Source: Gymnopus androsaceus JB14 (taxonomy: Eukaryota > Basidiomycota > Agaricomycetes > Agaricales > Omphalotaceae). Taken from it: a stretch of DNA of 64,000 nt. The position numbers were made by a program, and so were the translations under genes. Location of the stretch: contig ML769537.1 in NCBI GenBank assembly GCA_009733575.1, positions 62,001-126,000 of the forward strand, in the 5' to 3' direction. Below the pieces are notes generated by a model, which worked only from the letters and a program-made list of their open reading frames with translations, was not told where the DNA came from and ran no database searches. Positions 12,393 through 24,677 of the stretch are shown in pieces; positions within the stretch are counted from its first letter, which is position 1; every line of letters starts with the position of its first letter.

Positions 12393-14124
12393 CATCTGTG
12401 TGCATTGTGGCTGTGCGCGTTTTTCCGGGGCACCTGACAACAATTGGGTGAGCGAAGCGAACCCAATGAACTTTACCAGCTCTCCGTGATAGCAACGGCT
12501 TCAGTTGATAGTAATAAGACAGCGTTCTTACAAAATCAGCCGAGTGTCGATTGAATTACCCTTGGTCGATTTCCAAATTATTGCAATCCATACCCGAGGG
12601 ATAGAGCAGGCAATGAGTGCAAAGGAAGTTTTAGCTCTTGAACAAGTGCATTTTTTATCGCCTGTACGTCAGATATACTTACCCTGTATAGGATGTAGGA
12701 TGTTTACCGCAAAGGGAAGTTCATCATTTTCCAGTCAATGGATTTACTGAACCAAAGAAAAGATAGATAACATACGCTTTCGGGTATATATACTGCTTCA
12801 AGGCTCAGAGAAACGTTGACCGACATTGTAAACCATGGATAATTCTATTCAACAACCCCATTGTTGATAGACAACCAAGGATTGTTGAGCGTCAAACGAG
12901 TTCACCGCCGGTCACTCCGGATTGACGCCGTGTTTGCTGGTAGCTCATGTCCTTTCCCTGCCATTGACTATGTTACTGGTTACTCCACTACCTTCCCCCA
13001 CCAATTGAAGATAACGAGAATCAAAACCTCCAACCGAGGTGAAGCAACATCTGTACACGGATGCGCTCACCAAAAATGTAGGCGTAGCGCATGATAGGTG
13101 AAACGGACTTGCAAGACACGACAACGGAGCTGTAATCGAATTGGAAAAGCGAATGCGGACGGAGAAGAGTGACCCTGTGAGGATAAGGTGTGCATAAAAT
13201 GACATTAACTAAATGAAGACTTGACTCAACTTGCTCACCATAGCGGGATGATTCTCCCTCTTAGTCCACCAATGTTCAGCGCCGTGAATGCGAATCAACC
13301 TCTAGAACTTCCTGCACTACTCCTGTGAGCCATGTGGCAAGACAAAATCTAGGCATCCAGTTTTTTTCCATAGTTGTAGTACGCCGAATGTTGAAATATT
13401 ACGCTCCTCTCAAATTGCTGCCATGAGCATTCGCCTTCTCAAGAGCTGATTCTGCATGACTTCATTTCAGCAGCGACTGCTGGCGAGCTTGCCGTAGACG
13501 CCCCGGTGTGACTCTGCTTGTGACGCCGAAGTTTAAGGGTTGTCAAGGGGGTTGTCAACGAACATTAGGGTTGTTCAGTAGAATAATCCGTAAACCATTC
13601 TGATATCGACCAAGCATCGTTGGGGTCCCCACTCCAGATTTTGCCAATACATAAGGACGCCGCTTCTAGTCCGCTTTTTCTTACATCCTTTTTACTTGGG
13701 GCTCAAATGAGGAGAGGTAGAGCATCCACGCGACCATGGTCAACTCCTTCTGTAGCTGAAAATAAAATGTGTCAAAAATGTTGGCTGGAGTGCAAGAACA
13801 GCACCTACGTAAATTGTCGTGGATTCTGAGAGACCCTGAAGGTCATTACAGTGACGGCGGAAATTATGAGCTACCTGTCCATTGGGCTGCTGCCAAAGTG
13901 GCTCATCAATTCGCCGTCACTGTATTAACTTCCAGAGTCAACCGATCTCTGTGACGATGGACTATTGACTCTTGAGACACCGGATGACCGCCTGTTAAGT
14001 GTGTATATACGTCGAACGCAGTCAATCGAGAGTAAAGATGCGAGATGCAAGGACCTGGGAGCCAACATTTCCAGAAATAAGTGAACAGTATCATCCGGGC
14101 TTTGAAGGAAAAATAGGATCACGC

Positions 14125-14575
14125 ATTCCACAGCTGAATAAACTCTCGAACAAGTTCAAGAGGCACTCCTCGGGGGATTCTCTATCCAATTTCATTCTTA
14201 CAGTAGACGGGCGTAAGTTTGAAGAATAGGGTTTGAAGACAGATCGCGAGATAAGCGGTAATGGCTCAGTCTATAGTATGCGGTCCTTCGCATTCTTCGT
14301 GGTTAACTGTTCTTTATTGGTGGTGTCCCTAGATGAGTTTTTACGATGCGTCCCAACCTTCATACTTCAACGTTTCTTCTCCGCCGAGGATGTCGTCCAC
14401 TTGTTTCCGTTCGTGTTTTATTCGTGCAGTCATCTTTGCTTTCAGTTCGAATCGAGGAAATGAAAGTTTCACTGCTGCAGGAGATTAGATAATGGATCGA
14501 GGCTAGAGGCTGAGCGCCAATCAGAAACGGCGAAGGCCCTGACTCTCATCTTCTCTTCCACATCCATAGTCCATA
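14125..14575. other. unique sequence after the duplication, upstream of RQC1
   Basis: The frame ending ...SNFILTVDGRKFEE at 14229 starts inside copy B and continues into unique DNA, so it may be the tail of a decayed gene whose upstream part was duplicated. I do not recognise it. The rest (14230-14575) is promoter-like sequence for the next gene. Confidence 0.35.
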
Positions 14576-17481
14576 ATGCCACCTCGGCTAAACAAGAGAC
14601 AGCAACGCGAAGTCGAAGAGCTCCAAGCTCTGGCGGGTCAATCAAATATTGAGAAGGAATCGGAATCAGAGGACGAAGAGACTTTATCACAAAGTAAATC
14701 GGGACCATCAGGATTTGCTGCAGTATGTTTTAAATCCCAATCGCTATTCATTCGGCTTATTAATTGACTACTGTAGCTTTTCACCACGGAAGACGACGAA
14801 GAAGAGGAGGAAGATGAGCAACCCAAGTCGCGCTCAAAAAAGGTTTGCGTGTTCCGGACAACATACGCGGAATCTCATCTCTTTAAATAGTCTAAGAAGA
14901 AGAAGAAGACTACGACTTCCGTACCAGACAAGCCTGCTGCACCCGCTACCGCTCCCGCCGCTCCATTACCCAAAAACGAAAAGAAAGCAGCAAAGAAAGC
15001 CAAAGCCAAGGCAAAGAAATCTGGCATGGACGAAATCGATGCTGCTTTAGAGGCGCTTTCCGCAAAGTATGTAATTCACCTTTGTGTTTATCTTTACAAG
15101 TCCTTAGTATTCATTCAGACACCCAGAATTCAAACGCAATACCGATTCAGGACTTTCAGCTTTGAATTCAACTATGGCCAGATCGCTATCGTCTCTACTC
15201 TCAGTGAATCCGGCTCATCTAGACAGCGAAGCTGAATTAAAGAGGTTCTTTGGTGCCAAAGTCGTCGCGGCTAACCGGGATAAACCGTCGGGAGGCTCAG
15301 CTTCCTCGTCAAAACGCGCCCATATCACTCAACGATCTATATTGACGAAACCACAAGCATCGTGGGCTCCGGCTCATATGAGGGAAGGTTTATCAGCCAG
15401 GCAGCTGACGGAGGAAGAAATCAACGACAAGCTGGCGAGAAATGAATGGGATGACGGTGCTCCGGGTGAGAAATGGTGGACAGTCGAGTATAGCAAGAGG
15501 TATAAGGGTATGACGATGGCGTTTCTCCAAGTTGTGCTTTCCGGTGGTAAGTCTTGTCTTTCTCTTCCTCGCGTTTAATTAACCTTCCGTAGATCCACAG
15601 GGGTTCTATAATCTCCTACAGCGAGCTCCATGGCACGCAGATTCATGGCTGCAGTTGGCTGAGGTTTTCAGACATCGTGAAGGTGTGTCTCACTTGTTCA
15701 TTTCTGCACATTTGATTCATAATCCCTTCCATAGAGCACTCGTCTGCTGTTGATGCCGTCGACAGAGCCATGTTTGCATACGAACGTGCTTTTGTGGGTG
15801 GCTTCAGTTTCACGAACGGGTCAATAGGCTGGATTTTGCTAGGGTGGAGAATCGCCCATTCTTCCTTGCTGTGCATCGACAAGCATCGTAAGCCTAGTTT
15901 GTACCGTTAACGAAATACTATTAACCCATCAATAGGGACCTTCCAACGACGCGGATGCATGCGCACCGCGTTTCGAGTTTACGAAACTGATGTATTCGCT
16001 GGACCCGTTGGGGTGATCCTCATGGTGCACTGTTCCATCTTGAATTTCTAGCGTTCAAGGCAGGGATGTCGCAGTGGCTGCTGGATGTTTTCAACTTGTT
16101 TGACGCGTCGTCGAATGAGAAGGATAAACCCAAGTCGTGTCGTATGGATCCGAGTGTATTACCTGGATGGACATACTCAAGGGCCCTGGCGTTACAGCTG
16201 TCTAATAAAGAGCAGGATAAAAGCGCAAGTACAGCTGCTCTCATCGAGGCCGCAGATTCGTTCCCTTCAGTTGTCCCGCTGCTAGCTGACAAATTGGATG
16301 TAACGCTGCCAGCCAGTATCCGGGGCCATAGAGACTTTCGAATAGAGACTGACTGCAGGTCCGTTTCTTCCGTTGTAATCCTATCCAATCCCTTACTGAT
16401 TAGCGGGCTGTCTGTTATATACAGGTCCCTTTCGACTCCCAACGCCATCCTACATTTGCTCTCGCACATATACGTGCAGCGCTCCTTCTCGCTATGGAAA
16501 GATCCCAAGATTATGACATGGTTCACCGAGTCTCTGACATCGCACTTTACTTCCTTACTCTCGTCCTCCCTACCCTCAACCCCGCGTCGAAATCGGTTCC
16601 TTACCCTATACGCCGATAATCCATCACTTTGCTACTCAGCCTACCGCCATGTCTTAGTCCTTCGAATCAACGCTCTCCTTCCGGTCATTGTTCCCATTCA
16701 TACCTGAAGCGGTTCTAATCGGAAACAACACCAGTCTAGCGTGCGATCCTCTTCCTCCACCAACAAAAGTGCCGGTATCCGAGTACGGGGATGCGTTTTT
16801 CGATGGAGTCAAAGACAGCGATGCGCTTGGTAGCGTTGGTGCGAGGAGGAGAATGACGAGAAGAGAAAGGGAGATGGAAGAGAGGCGGTTGGCGAGGTTG
16901 ATTCCGGATGTTAATGAGAGGCGACAGGTTCAAGTATGTGCCAGTCCATATCTATGAGCCTTGCGTTTTAATATCTTTTTCAATAGGCGATATTCGAAAA
17001 CAACCCCCTCATTCAACAACGCTTCCCTGGACCGGGAGGTGTGGTTCAGTTTGCGCAGGCACTGGAGATGTTACCGCCGGACGCACTGGAGGATATGTTC
17101 GCTGCTGCTGTTGCGGATGCTGGTGTTGGTGATGTAGCGGATAATAGGCAGATGCCTGGTCAGATGCCTGGTTTGGAGGACTTTTTGTTCGGTGAGGCAG
17201 GGGATGCGGGAAATGGTCAAGAGGATGAGGGTAGAGTTGATGAGGAAGAGGAGGAGGAGGAAGGAGAGGACGATGAGGATGACGACGAGGATCTCGCTGT
17301 AAGTTCCTACCCTGTGATAGACGTGGTGATTACCGCTGACCTTTCACTCTTTAGCCTATGCCTGTACGTGTCATACGGAATCTCCTGGGGCGATTCTGGG
17401 GTGGCGCTAGAGCCAATGCGAATGCGGATCGAGTCCGACGATTCAGATGAGGAATTGAGAGATCAGGGCGGGGTTGATTAA
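14576..17481 (+). CDS. RQC1: Ribosome quality control complex subunit 1 / TCF25 homologue, frameshifted
   Basis: ATG 14576 gives MPPRLNKRQQREVEELQAL, the typical Rqc1/TCF25 start. Then come an acidic stretch, a Lys-rich KKKKKTTTS/KKAAKKAKAKAKK region, SVNPAHLDSEAELKRFFG, PGEKWWTVEYSKRYKG, FLQVVLSGDPQGFYNLLQ, MSQWLLDVFNLFDAS, HIYVQRSFSLWKDP, LFPFIPEAVL and a C-terminal acidic tail (DEEEEEEEGEDDEDDDEDL). Known role: Rqc1 works with Ltn1 and Cdc48 on stalled 60S subunits to ubiquitinate and extract nascent chains. Odd: the conserved alignment needs six single-base corrections, at about 15820 (one base missing) and one extra base at 15943, 15974, 16010-16013, 16663 and 17430. Three of the extra bases are C within T_GA. 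Either a dying gene or consensus errors. Confidence 0.85.
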
Positions 17482-17519
17482 CTGGTTAAGCTGTAACACT
17501 CACGGAATCGTTTATCATG

Positions 17520-17830
17520 AAAAGTTGAAAGAGAATGAAAAAAATAATAAAAAAAGACAAAAGGTTTGTGAGGGGCGCGCACACTCCGCGCGTCTGCCAC
17601 CTACCCTGATCTCCTAAGACTAACTCGGTCGGCACTGCAGGTTGCGGAATTGCTTCCCTGGCCTGACTAGCGCACATTATTCCAAACTCGGAACCACTCT
17701 TTGCAAAGCGGGGAGTAATGAACACCAAGTTTTCTGGAGGGGGCAGGATTGAAACCAGCGCGCGTGAGGTGTTACCGCTGAAGTAAGCCGCCTCGCATTC
17801 CCAAGCTCGGGCCACTACAGCCACTTCACC
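17520..17830 (-). mobile_element. tRNA-derived SINE-like element (tentative)
   Basis: On the minus strand the 5' end (from about 17827) reads ggtgaagtggctgtagtggc, close to a pol III A box, and about 60 nt later ctggtttcaatcctgcc, close to a B box with one extra T. A body of about 200 nt follows, ending in a T-rich tail (ttttgtctttttttatt) near 17550-17520. A tRNA head, unrelated body and oligo-T tail is the usual fungal SINE layout. The acceptor stem does not fold, so it is not a working tRNA. No target duplication identified. Confidence 0.35.
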
Positions 17831-19022
17831 ATGGGGTTAATACTATTTCTTTGTGTACCCAACTTTTATCACGGCAAATAATTAAGCGCTCCCCAATTGA
17901 ACCTGACCTTTGACGACGATGGTCAGTGCTTGATTCTGTTTTTTTCTGGATAAAGCTCACATAGAAGTAGTCATCCGAGCTCCGCTACACTGCTAATACC
18001 CAACTAGAGCACTGTGAGTGGAATTACGGTGCTTTGCAGGCAGGATTAAACTCTTTTTTCTTTGGTTCAGTGCATGCTCGATATACGGGAACTGGTAAGC
18101 CGATCTTCTAGATGACTACCACCCAGATGATAATCTATTCTGGCTTTTTTTATTCTCCGCTCTTTCCAATTACTTTTGCTTTCGTACTCCATCCTCGTTC
18201 CTCGGTACACGGTACACAGGCCATGCGGATTTGACAAAATAGTGGGTCGTCTAAATTCCGAAAAAAGTTTACCCGACTGATCCTCCCGAATGTAGCGAAT
18301 GGCTAACTCATCAGCACCGTGATACTTTATCCTCCATTGTCGGACATCCTACCTTGACATCCTACCTTGCCATTGCAGATGGCGAGTCTATTGGCCGCGT
18401 CAAGTTCGAAATGACAGAAGTGAGCAATACTGTTTTCAGTGCTAGGGAATACTCATGAAGCTTCATAATTGTTATAGCGCATGCTTAGACCCTGTGGGCC
18501 ACCACCTAATTTGAAGGATTAGTTATTGGTGCTTCGAATAGTACTGAGCTTTAACACTTGAATCCGAGCAAGTAGAGCTGTAGAAAAAGCTTCTAAGCAG
18601 GAAAACGTAAAGTATCGGGGACGTCTACAGCTATTGGTATTGATCTATACAGGCTACTGAAGAAAAGCATATTTCTGTATACATTATCCCACGTGCGGTC
18701 TCCTCTCCGAAGGTCCTTGACTGTCGCCTTCCAGGTAGGCAATGAGGGATAGCCAGCAGAAGCGCAGTAGATTTATTGGAAGACTAGCGAGCTACATCTA
18801 CGTGTATCGTCGGCCGCAATTTTTGCACAGCCATCAGTTATAGCAGCAATTTGTCCAGTGCGCCGGAGTCGTTCAATCACCGTCCTCGTATTGTTTCATC
18901 CTGCTCTACTGCCTGCGCACCACTATGCTCATAATTCACGGTTTATGTCGAGCTAACGTCGGAAACCTTTATAAAGAACATCATTTTCCAGGATGCATTA
19001 ATTTTGTTAACAGTTTTCGTTC
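17831..19022. other. intergenic region, no gene seen
   Basis: About 1.2 kb without a supported coding region. It contains a short tandem copy (acatcctaccttg twice near 18345-18372) and otherwise mixed sequence. Confidence 0.5.
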
Positions 19023-20161
19023 ATGGCCTTAGTAGAAACCAGCCAGATTCCAGCCCGTAGCTTCAGAAAGCGCCGTTTAGCGGGAGCATGCGATTTTTGT
19101 AATCGCAGAAAGAGTCAGTCGCATGATCTCTCGTGTTCATAATTATACTGACTTAAGCTTACAGTTCGCTGTAAGCTTCAATAATCTCGGTTTCTTCATC
19201 GCGTCTTACACACGTAACCCAATAGGTGATAGCGCCATTATGCCAGGAAACATTTGCTCAAAATGCAGGGACTTTGTAAGCGAAAATTCTCTCGAGTAAG
19301 GATCTCGTATTACATCGTATTAACTTGGACCTGTAGGGATCTGAATGCACCCACCTCAAGGATGATCTCTAATGCTTCGAAGAAGGTACGTGTCCAAGTT
19401 ACTTCAGGTGAAGTATTTCTTACTACAACACCGCACACAGTATATGAACTCCGATTCTGTTGAATGAGAGAAAGAAGAAAGGCAAAGACTCTGCATTTGT
19501 GTTTGGTTCCTCCATACACCGAATCCTCCTGACGAACAACAGCCAAGGTCTTCCACTAGCCCCGGTGAGATTATTTCGTACAATTCAGATCATATCTCAC
19601 TACTAATCAAAGATTCATTCCAGCAATTGGGGACTTGCGATTTCGAATTTGCCAAAGCCCAAATTACCGCCATTCTATCCATCTCAACACCTTACCAAAC
19701 TCCGACTGACCCCTCGCTGGTTCTTGATACGCTCATCGAAATAGCCAAGTATACACGCTCACTTGAGAACGAGCTCAGGAATCGCGGTATATATCCTTTG
19801 GACAAATCACTCTCGTCACCTTCCAAGCAGGTTTCCGCGCAGCCAACTTCGATGTCAACTTCAGCGGTCGGCCTTCCCAACACCAATCTGCATCCAAACA
19901 CTGTCTATTTCCCGGGAACCTCTTCCTCCGGCTTTGTTGATTTTGGTATGTTTCTGGTAGTTAAAGTTGGTTTGTCGAGCTATTGACATCTTTCCGTTGA
20001 AGATGGAAGATTTGCAGGAATCGTACCGGGGACTAGTACACCGTCACGACCTGTAGTTGCTTTGTACGACGCACCAAGCAGATATAAGTAAGCGTCTTTC
20101 ATACTCCAGATACTCAGATTGGCTAACGCGACTATTTTTCTCAAGATGGGACGGTTGTTAG
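19023..20161 (+). pseudogene. Zn2Cys6 transcription factor, truncated/broken
   Basis: ATG 19023 gives MALVETSQIPARSFRKRR, then a complete Zn2Cys6 cluster split over exons: CDFCNRRK | IRC | DSAIMPGNICSKCRDF | GSEC (spacing C-x2-C-x6-C-x9-C-x2-C-x6-C). The middle exon is only 6 nt (19165-19170). Downstream, AQITAILSISTPYQTPTDPS and EIAKYTRSLENELRNR align with the linker of the second factor at 57 kb. After the cluster the frame breaks near 19350 (one extra C would explain it), and the reading ends at TAG 20161 with no Fungal_trans domain. So it is a truncated paralogue or frameshifted gene. If functional it would bind DNA in the nucleus and could regulate the P450 next to it, which is inference. 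Confidence 0.6.
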
Positions 20162-21158
20162 AAAGTATTGCGTTGACACCAAATCTTCCCTTCGCACTGA
20201 TGTGTATTCTCACGGACCCTCTATTGACGCGTCGACGCGTCACTTATACGCGCAGCCATTCCCCGGGCCAGAACCCAATACTTACCTGAACTGCGCATTG
20301 CTCAGGTATAGTGCCGAACCCCATACGCGTCACCCTGGCTGCTTTTCCATTAGATACTTACTCCTGATCCCTACCTTAGTACATATCCATGATATTTCCA
20401 TGTGTATTCTATCCTTTCCTGTATAAACTAGCTGGACATGCTCATGTACCCCAAATTTATCATTTGATATTTTGCAACAGGAATTCCGAACTCGCTTTCT
20501 TTGGTTATTGGTATCAGCATAATTTCCTCTAAATCCTCAAAGCAATTCCTCGCTCAAGTAAACCAACTGTTGTTTTCTATATACGATGCAGATATGTTCG
20601 CTGCCGTTAACAGACGGGCATGGGCGAGCAGGTGATTAGACATATACACCTAGCAACTGGAGGAATTAATATTTGGTTTTAGTCCAGATGTTAGAGTAAG
20701 ATCCGTACGTGCGCTTTGACATTTCTTTTATAGTACCTATGGTTCCGTTTCATTTATTTACTTCCGCTCACGCTGCTTACCAATAACTATCTAGTTCCTA
20801 GGATATAGGCAGTAGCTCGGTACAGCCTCACCTCAGTTGATCTATCGCTGTTCAACTGAGGTGAGTACTACTTATTACTTCATAACTTATGTATGCTGAC
20901 ATCACATTAGTTACTTCGTTTACAGGTACATATATTAATATAGTTGATCTATCGCTGTTCAACTGAGTTACTTCGTTTACACCAGAGACAGAAGTAATAT
21001 ATGAAACAGGGAATATAACGGATGCGGGAAATTTCACGCTTTGACCAGCTTTATCCGGAAGATAACAGCATAGCCCATGATGAGCTTTTGCAGTCTGCAG
21101 AAGTGTACGTAGAAGTATTCTAAAAAAACATAGTTATCTATCTATCAATCATCTTATA
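20162..21158. other. intergenic region with local repeats
   Basis: Convergent gap between the broken factor and the P450. No coding sequence. It holds the hairpin and duplicated 26-mer listed separately. Confidence 0.5.
20827..20967. repeat. 14-bp-arm hairpin and duplicated 26-mer
   Basis: ctcacctcagttga (20827-20840) is exactly complementary to tcaactgaggtgag (20852-20865) around an 11-nt loop. The loop-containing half (gttgatctatcgctgttcaa...) recurs at about 20943-20967, followed by a second copy of gttacttcgtttaca. It is a small local duplication of a foldback sequence. Confidence 0.7.
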
Positions 21159-23623
21159 CTATCTATTAGTGACCCGGAGAATGTAACCTAACAAGTAATG
21201 GAAGCTGACTTCCTCCTCGGGCTGGCTTTTAACTGCAGGGCGTTGTACAATCGACAGTTTCCTGACGATATCCTCCTTCGGAACTGCAAGCTCAAACTCG
21301 AAAGCTTTGATCAAAGTGAATAAAAGTGCTTTCATCCTTGATGGATAATTAATTAATTAGAGTGAAATTAGAGGTAAGAAGGGGAAGAGAAAATAGATTG
21401 GACAGACTTACTCGATAATGGAAAAGCGATACCCAATGCAGGCTCTATTTCCAGCAAAAAATGTCAACTGATGGCCCCAGATACCGGGCATTGACGACGA
21501 CGTATCTGGAAGGTTCTCCCAACGCTCAGGTCTGCGGATAAATAAAAAAGGAAGATAGGAACGATGATTAAGAATTCACTGAGGCAATGAGGTTAAACGT
21601 ACTTGAAATCGGAGGCATCCTGGCCCCATATCGCCTTGTCTCTGTTGATCTCCGCAATGGGGATGATGACGACTTGACCTTTTCTAATACTAAGTAGTAT
21701 ACGTTCAGAAGGAACTCGTGAATGAAAGGACCACAATGGCATGCTTTCACGTTTACTCACCGGATTTCGGTGTGGACTATCCCATCTTTATCAGTGAAGG
21801 GATGTTGCAGCGGCAACACATCATCCTCTCTGGCTACCCTCTGAAGGACCGGCGCAGGCGGATGAACGCGTAGACTTTCCCGTACGACGGCATCCAAGTA
21901 TGGAAGAGAGTTAAGTTGTTCCATCGTAGGCTCTTCGGTACCAAGGGAAAGACATTCTTGACGAAGTTTAGTTTGGATGAGAGGATGTTGAGTTAGAGCA
22001 TATAGACTCCATGCAACGGCTGTTGATGTCGTTTCGTGTCCTGCTACGATGAATGTTGGGACCTCTGTCAAAAAGTGAATGGCAAGGTCAATAAAGGGTG
22101 AGTGGAGATTGTATGTAAGTGAGTAAGTATATTTGGGACTCTGACAAAGACACATACGCGACAAAATATCCTCGTCACTCAGCCGCTGCTGCTTGGCCGA
22201 TTCACTCAAGTTAGATCTGACTAGAAGTGACAACAAGTCCTTCGGCCGAGACACGGTATCCTTTTCACCAAACGCCTTTAGCTCTGCTTTACTCTCGTTG
22301 ATAAGGCCTTGACCGATCCTGGTCATAGGTTTCATAAGCGGAGGTGAACTCGGGACTGCGTCCGTCCGGCTACATTTAAGTACGACACACTCAGCTTCCA
22401 TCTTAAAAGCAAGTCTGAGGTTGTACGCACCAGTGAACGAAGCGTCAGGAATCAAAGCTTGTGCTAAATTCCACACTGTAAAATTGTTGTTTCGCCCAAA
22501 GATGACACCGAATGCTTTGTTTAATTCGTTGGGCTCTGAATGGGGATTAAGCGCGTTGAAATTGTAGTTGAAACCGGCTGTAAGTACACAGGATGGATGT
22601 TCAGGTGAGAAACGAAGTGAAAGATAGGTGATCGAAAGGGTCCTCACCGCGTCCAATTACGTCCAACGTCATCCTACTAAGCCATGATTGGGCGTCGAAT
22701 TGAGCTACTCCATTCTTATTATCAAGGTTGTTGTCTACGATCTGAGAGATCCATATGTCTCTGAGCTAGAATGCAGTAGGCCTGGTAAGCAAAGGCTTGG
22801 AGACGGAAGGCATGTAACTAGTATTTCGTAGACTGACTGACTCACATGAATCGATTCCTCGACAAAATAACTAGTCAGTTCCCGGATTTGAGCAGAACCG
22901 AATGCAGGATCCTATGATGAAGGGAGTAAGCATACACTCGACGCGTTTTGTACTAGGGATTTACGTACCATCACTTTCCGCTGAGCTTTATGCTTTTCGC
23001 CTTCAGTGACCAAAACTCCTATAGTAGCAGCGCACTCAGCATCTCACCACGCACACACCAAGATTGAATGGATCCGAATTCCGACTAAACCCAAACCCTC
23101 ACTTACCATTGCCAAGAATACGCCCAAGAATCCACCTTATAGTTTCTGGTTTCTTGTAGATCTTTCCGTCATTGGTGATTATATGGCTGACCGCCTTGGG
23201 ATCTGCGGTGTTCAGGCGGTCTTGCTACATAAATGAAAGGGAATGGATGGTAGTATCAGACAGAGTGAGAGAAGACGTACGAAGAACAACCATTTCGTAC
23301 GAAAGCTGCGTCCATACTTGTCTACCCACTTTTCTAGGAAAAGAGGGTCGTCCTACCATACCAACATAGTCAGTCAGGGAAACAATCAACAATGAGGAGC
23401 CTTGTCAACAGAGAAGACGGAGTAGCATAGTACAAATGCAGAGTAGCGCACGCACCGATTGGTCAATTTCCCTATCATTCCCATACAACCAACTAGGAAC
23501 CGGAGGGGCAGGTAGGGGACGTAAAGGAGATGTGATAATTTTGTAAACCTCTTTTACGAGTAGGAAAAGAAGGAGGGTTCCTGTTATCAAGGATAGTGAT
23601 TGAACAGTAAAAGGCCAAAGCAT
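21159..23623 (-). CDS. cytochrome P450 monooxygenase
   Basis: Minus-strand gene of about eleven exons; ATG at 23623-23621 ([20 protein letters not shown]), stop at 21161-21159. N-terminal membrane anchor, then a Pro-rich hinge ([15 protein letters not shown]), [42 protein letters not shown] (C-helix), I-helix [15 protein letters not shown] (AGHETT oxygen-binding motif), [10 protein letters not shown] (ExxR), RPERW, and the heme loop [10 protein letters not shown] with the Cys ligand. It ends with the usual FELAVP...[11 protein letters not shown] region. All hallmark residues are present and no frameshift is needed. It acts at the ER membrane with a P450 reductase. The CYP family and substrate cannot be fixed from sequence. 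It lies between a Zn2Cys6 factor and an amidohydrolase. Confidence 0.92.
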
Positions 23624-24677
23624 GACTGAGCAAATTTGTGCCAAGCAGAGTTCGGTCGAGATTACTGGCTGTTGCTCGCAAGGAATGTGTGGTTTGTCGC
23701 GGTGGGGATTTGTCTTGGAGAGTCATGCCCGTTATAAGCAAAAGCCGAGATCGAGATGACCGAGTGAGAATGACGGCGAAGAATTAAACTTACGAAAAAA
23801 CGATTATATCATCCTCTTCTCGTCACCGGATCCGGATAAAGATGGTCAAAGCGTGTAATTTCAAACAAACTCATTGAACCCTGAACAACCTAACTCAATT
23901 CACGCTCTATGGACAAGATGATCCTTGCTCAAGATATCATATTTTTTCACAATCTGGGACATCTTGCAATGAAATCTTGAGGAGAAGGTCTTCCTTACAG
24001 CCATATACATACGAGGCTGCCTCGGATCACTCACCACACTTCTCAGACTACGACTCCCCAGTAGAATTAAAGTCCTCGGACAATGACAGCGTGGAGGGAG
24101 ATGAAGGCGAGGACGGGGTCATATATGGCAAAGACAAAGGAGATTACGAGTCACTCGTAAAGGTTGTACTCGACTATGATACTGCTATAACCCTATAGCC
24201 AGATTCAGAGGAAGAAGTTGGGGGTTGCCTTTGAGTCGATGTTCACCGTAAAATACCTGAGACATGCACTTAGATTCCAAGGCTATTAGCAGGATTTCTG
24301 TTTGAGGGTGTCTCTGCTGGTGGCCTACCGTACAAGGTGACTCCTGCAAGTCATCAAACAATCTTTGAAACATATACTGTATATTGAATGCGAATGCACA
24401 AGTTGGGTTCACCTGTAGTTTTATGATTCTTTCCAGGATTTTCAGGCCCCACTGGAGTAAATGCTATGTTTCAACGCGGATTGAACCTCTGAAGACTCAG
24501 ATTTGCAACCGTGAGTATCGTAGTTTCTGTGCATAGTAAGCTTCTATCTGTCCGTGCTATCAAGTATTATCTGGGACACTGGATATAAACAATACAACAA
24601 CGCCAGTAGGTGAGCACTGAGCGCTTCGGGATTCGATATATAATTCATATTCAAACAATATTCAAAACAAATTCTTT
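23624..24677. other. intergenic region between P450 start and amidohydrolase end
   Basis: P450 promoter side plus about 700 bp of featureless sequence. An acidic short frame at 23977-24198 (+) (SDHSPHFSDYDSPVELKSSD) lacks an ATG and is not called. Confidence 0.45.

Larger units (their letters stand above)
7281..14124. repeat. direct tandem duplication of a 3.42-kb segment
   Basis: Copy A is 7281-10703 and copy B is 10707-14124, separated by GCG at 10704-10706. Both start tagcatttctttaac and end aaaaataggatcacgc. They are almost identical along their length. I count about fifteen differences, nearly all single-base indels (for example ccaaaccaag at 7371 against ccaaccaag at 10796, and gacgcgaag against gacgccgaag) and very few substitutions. 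Contents per copy: a helicase remnant, a GC-rich inverted repeat and otherwise degenerate sequence. The open frames inside are not conserved between copies, so I do not call genes. It could be a recent duplication or an assembly artefact. Confidence 0.92.

Noticed and set aside
17600..17830. Functional tRNA gene on the minus strand
   Set aside because: A- and B-box-like motifs exist, but the acceptor ends do not pair and the B box has an extra base.
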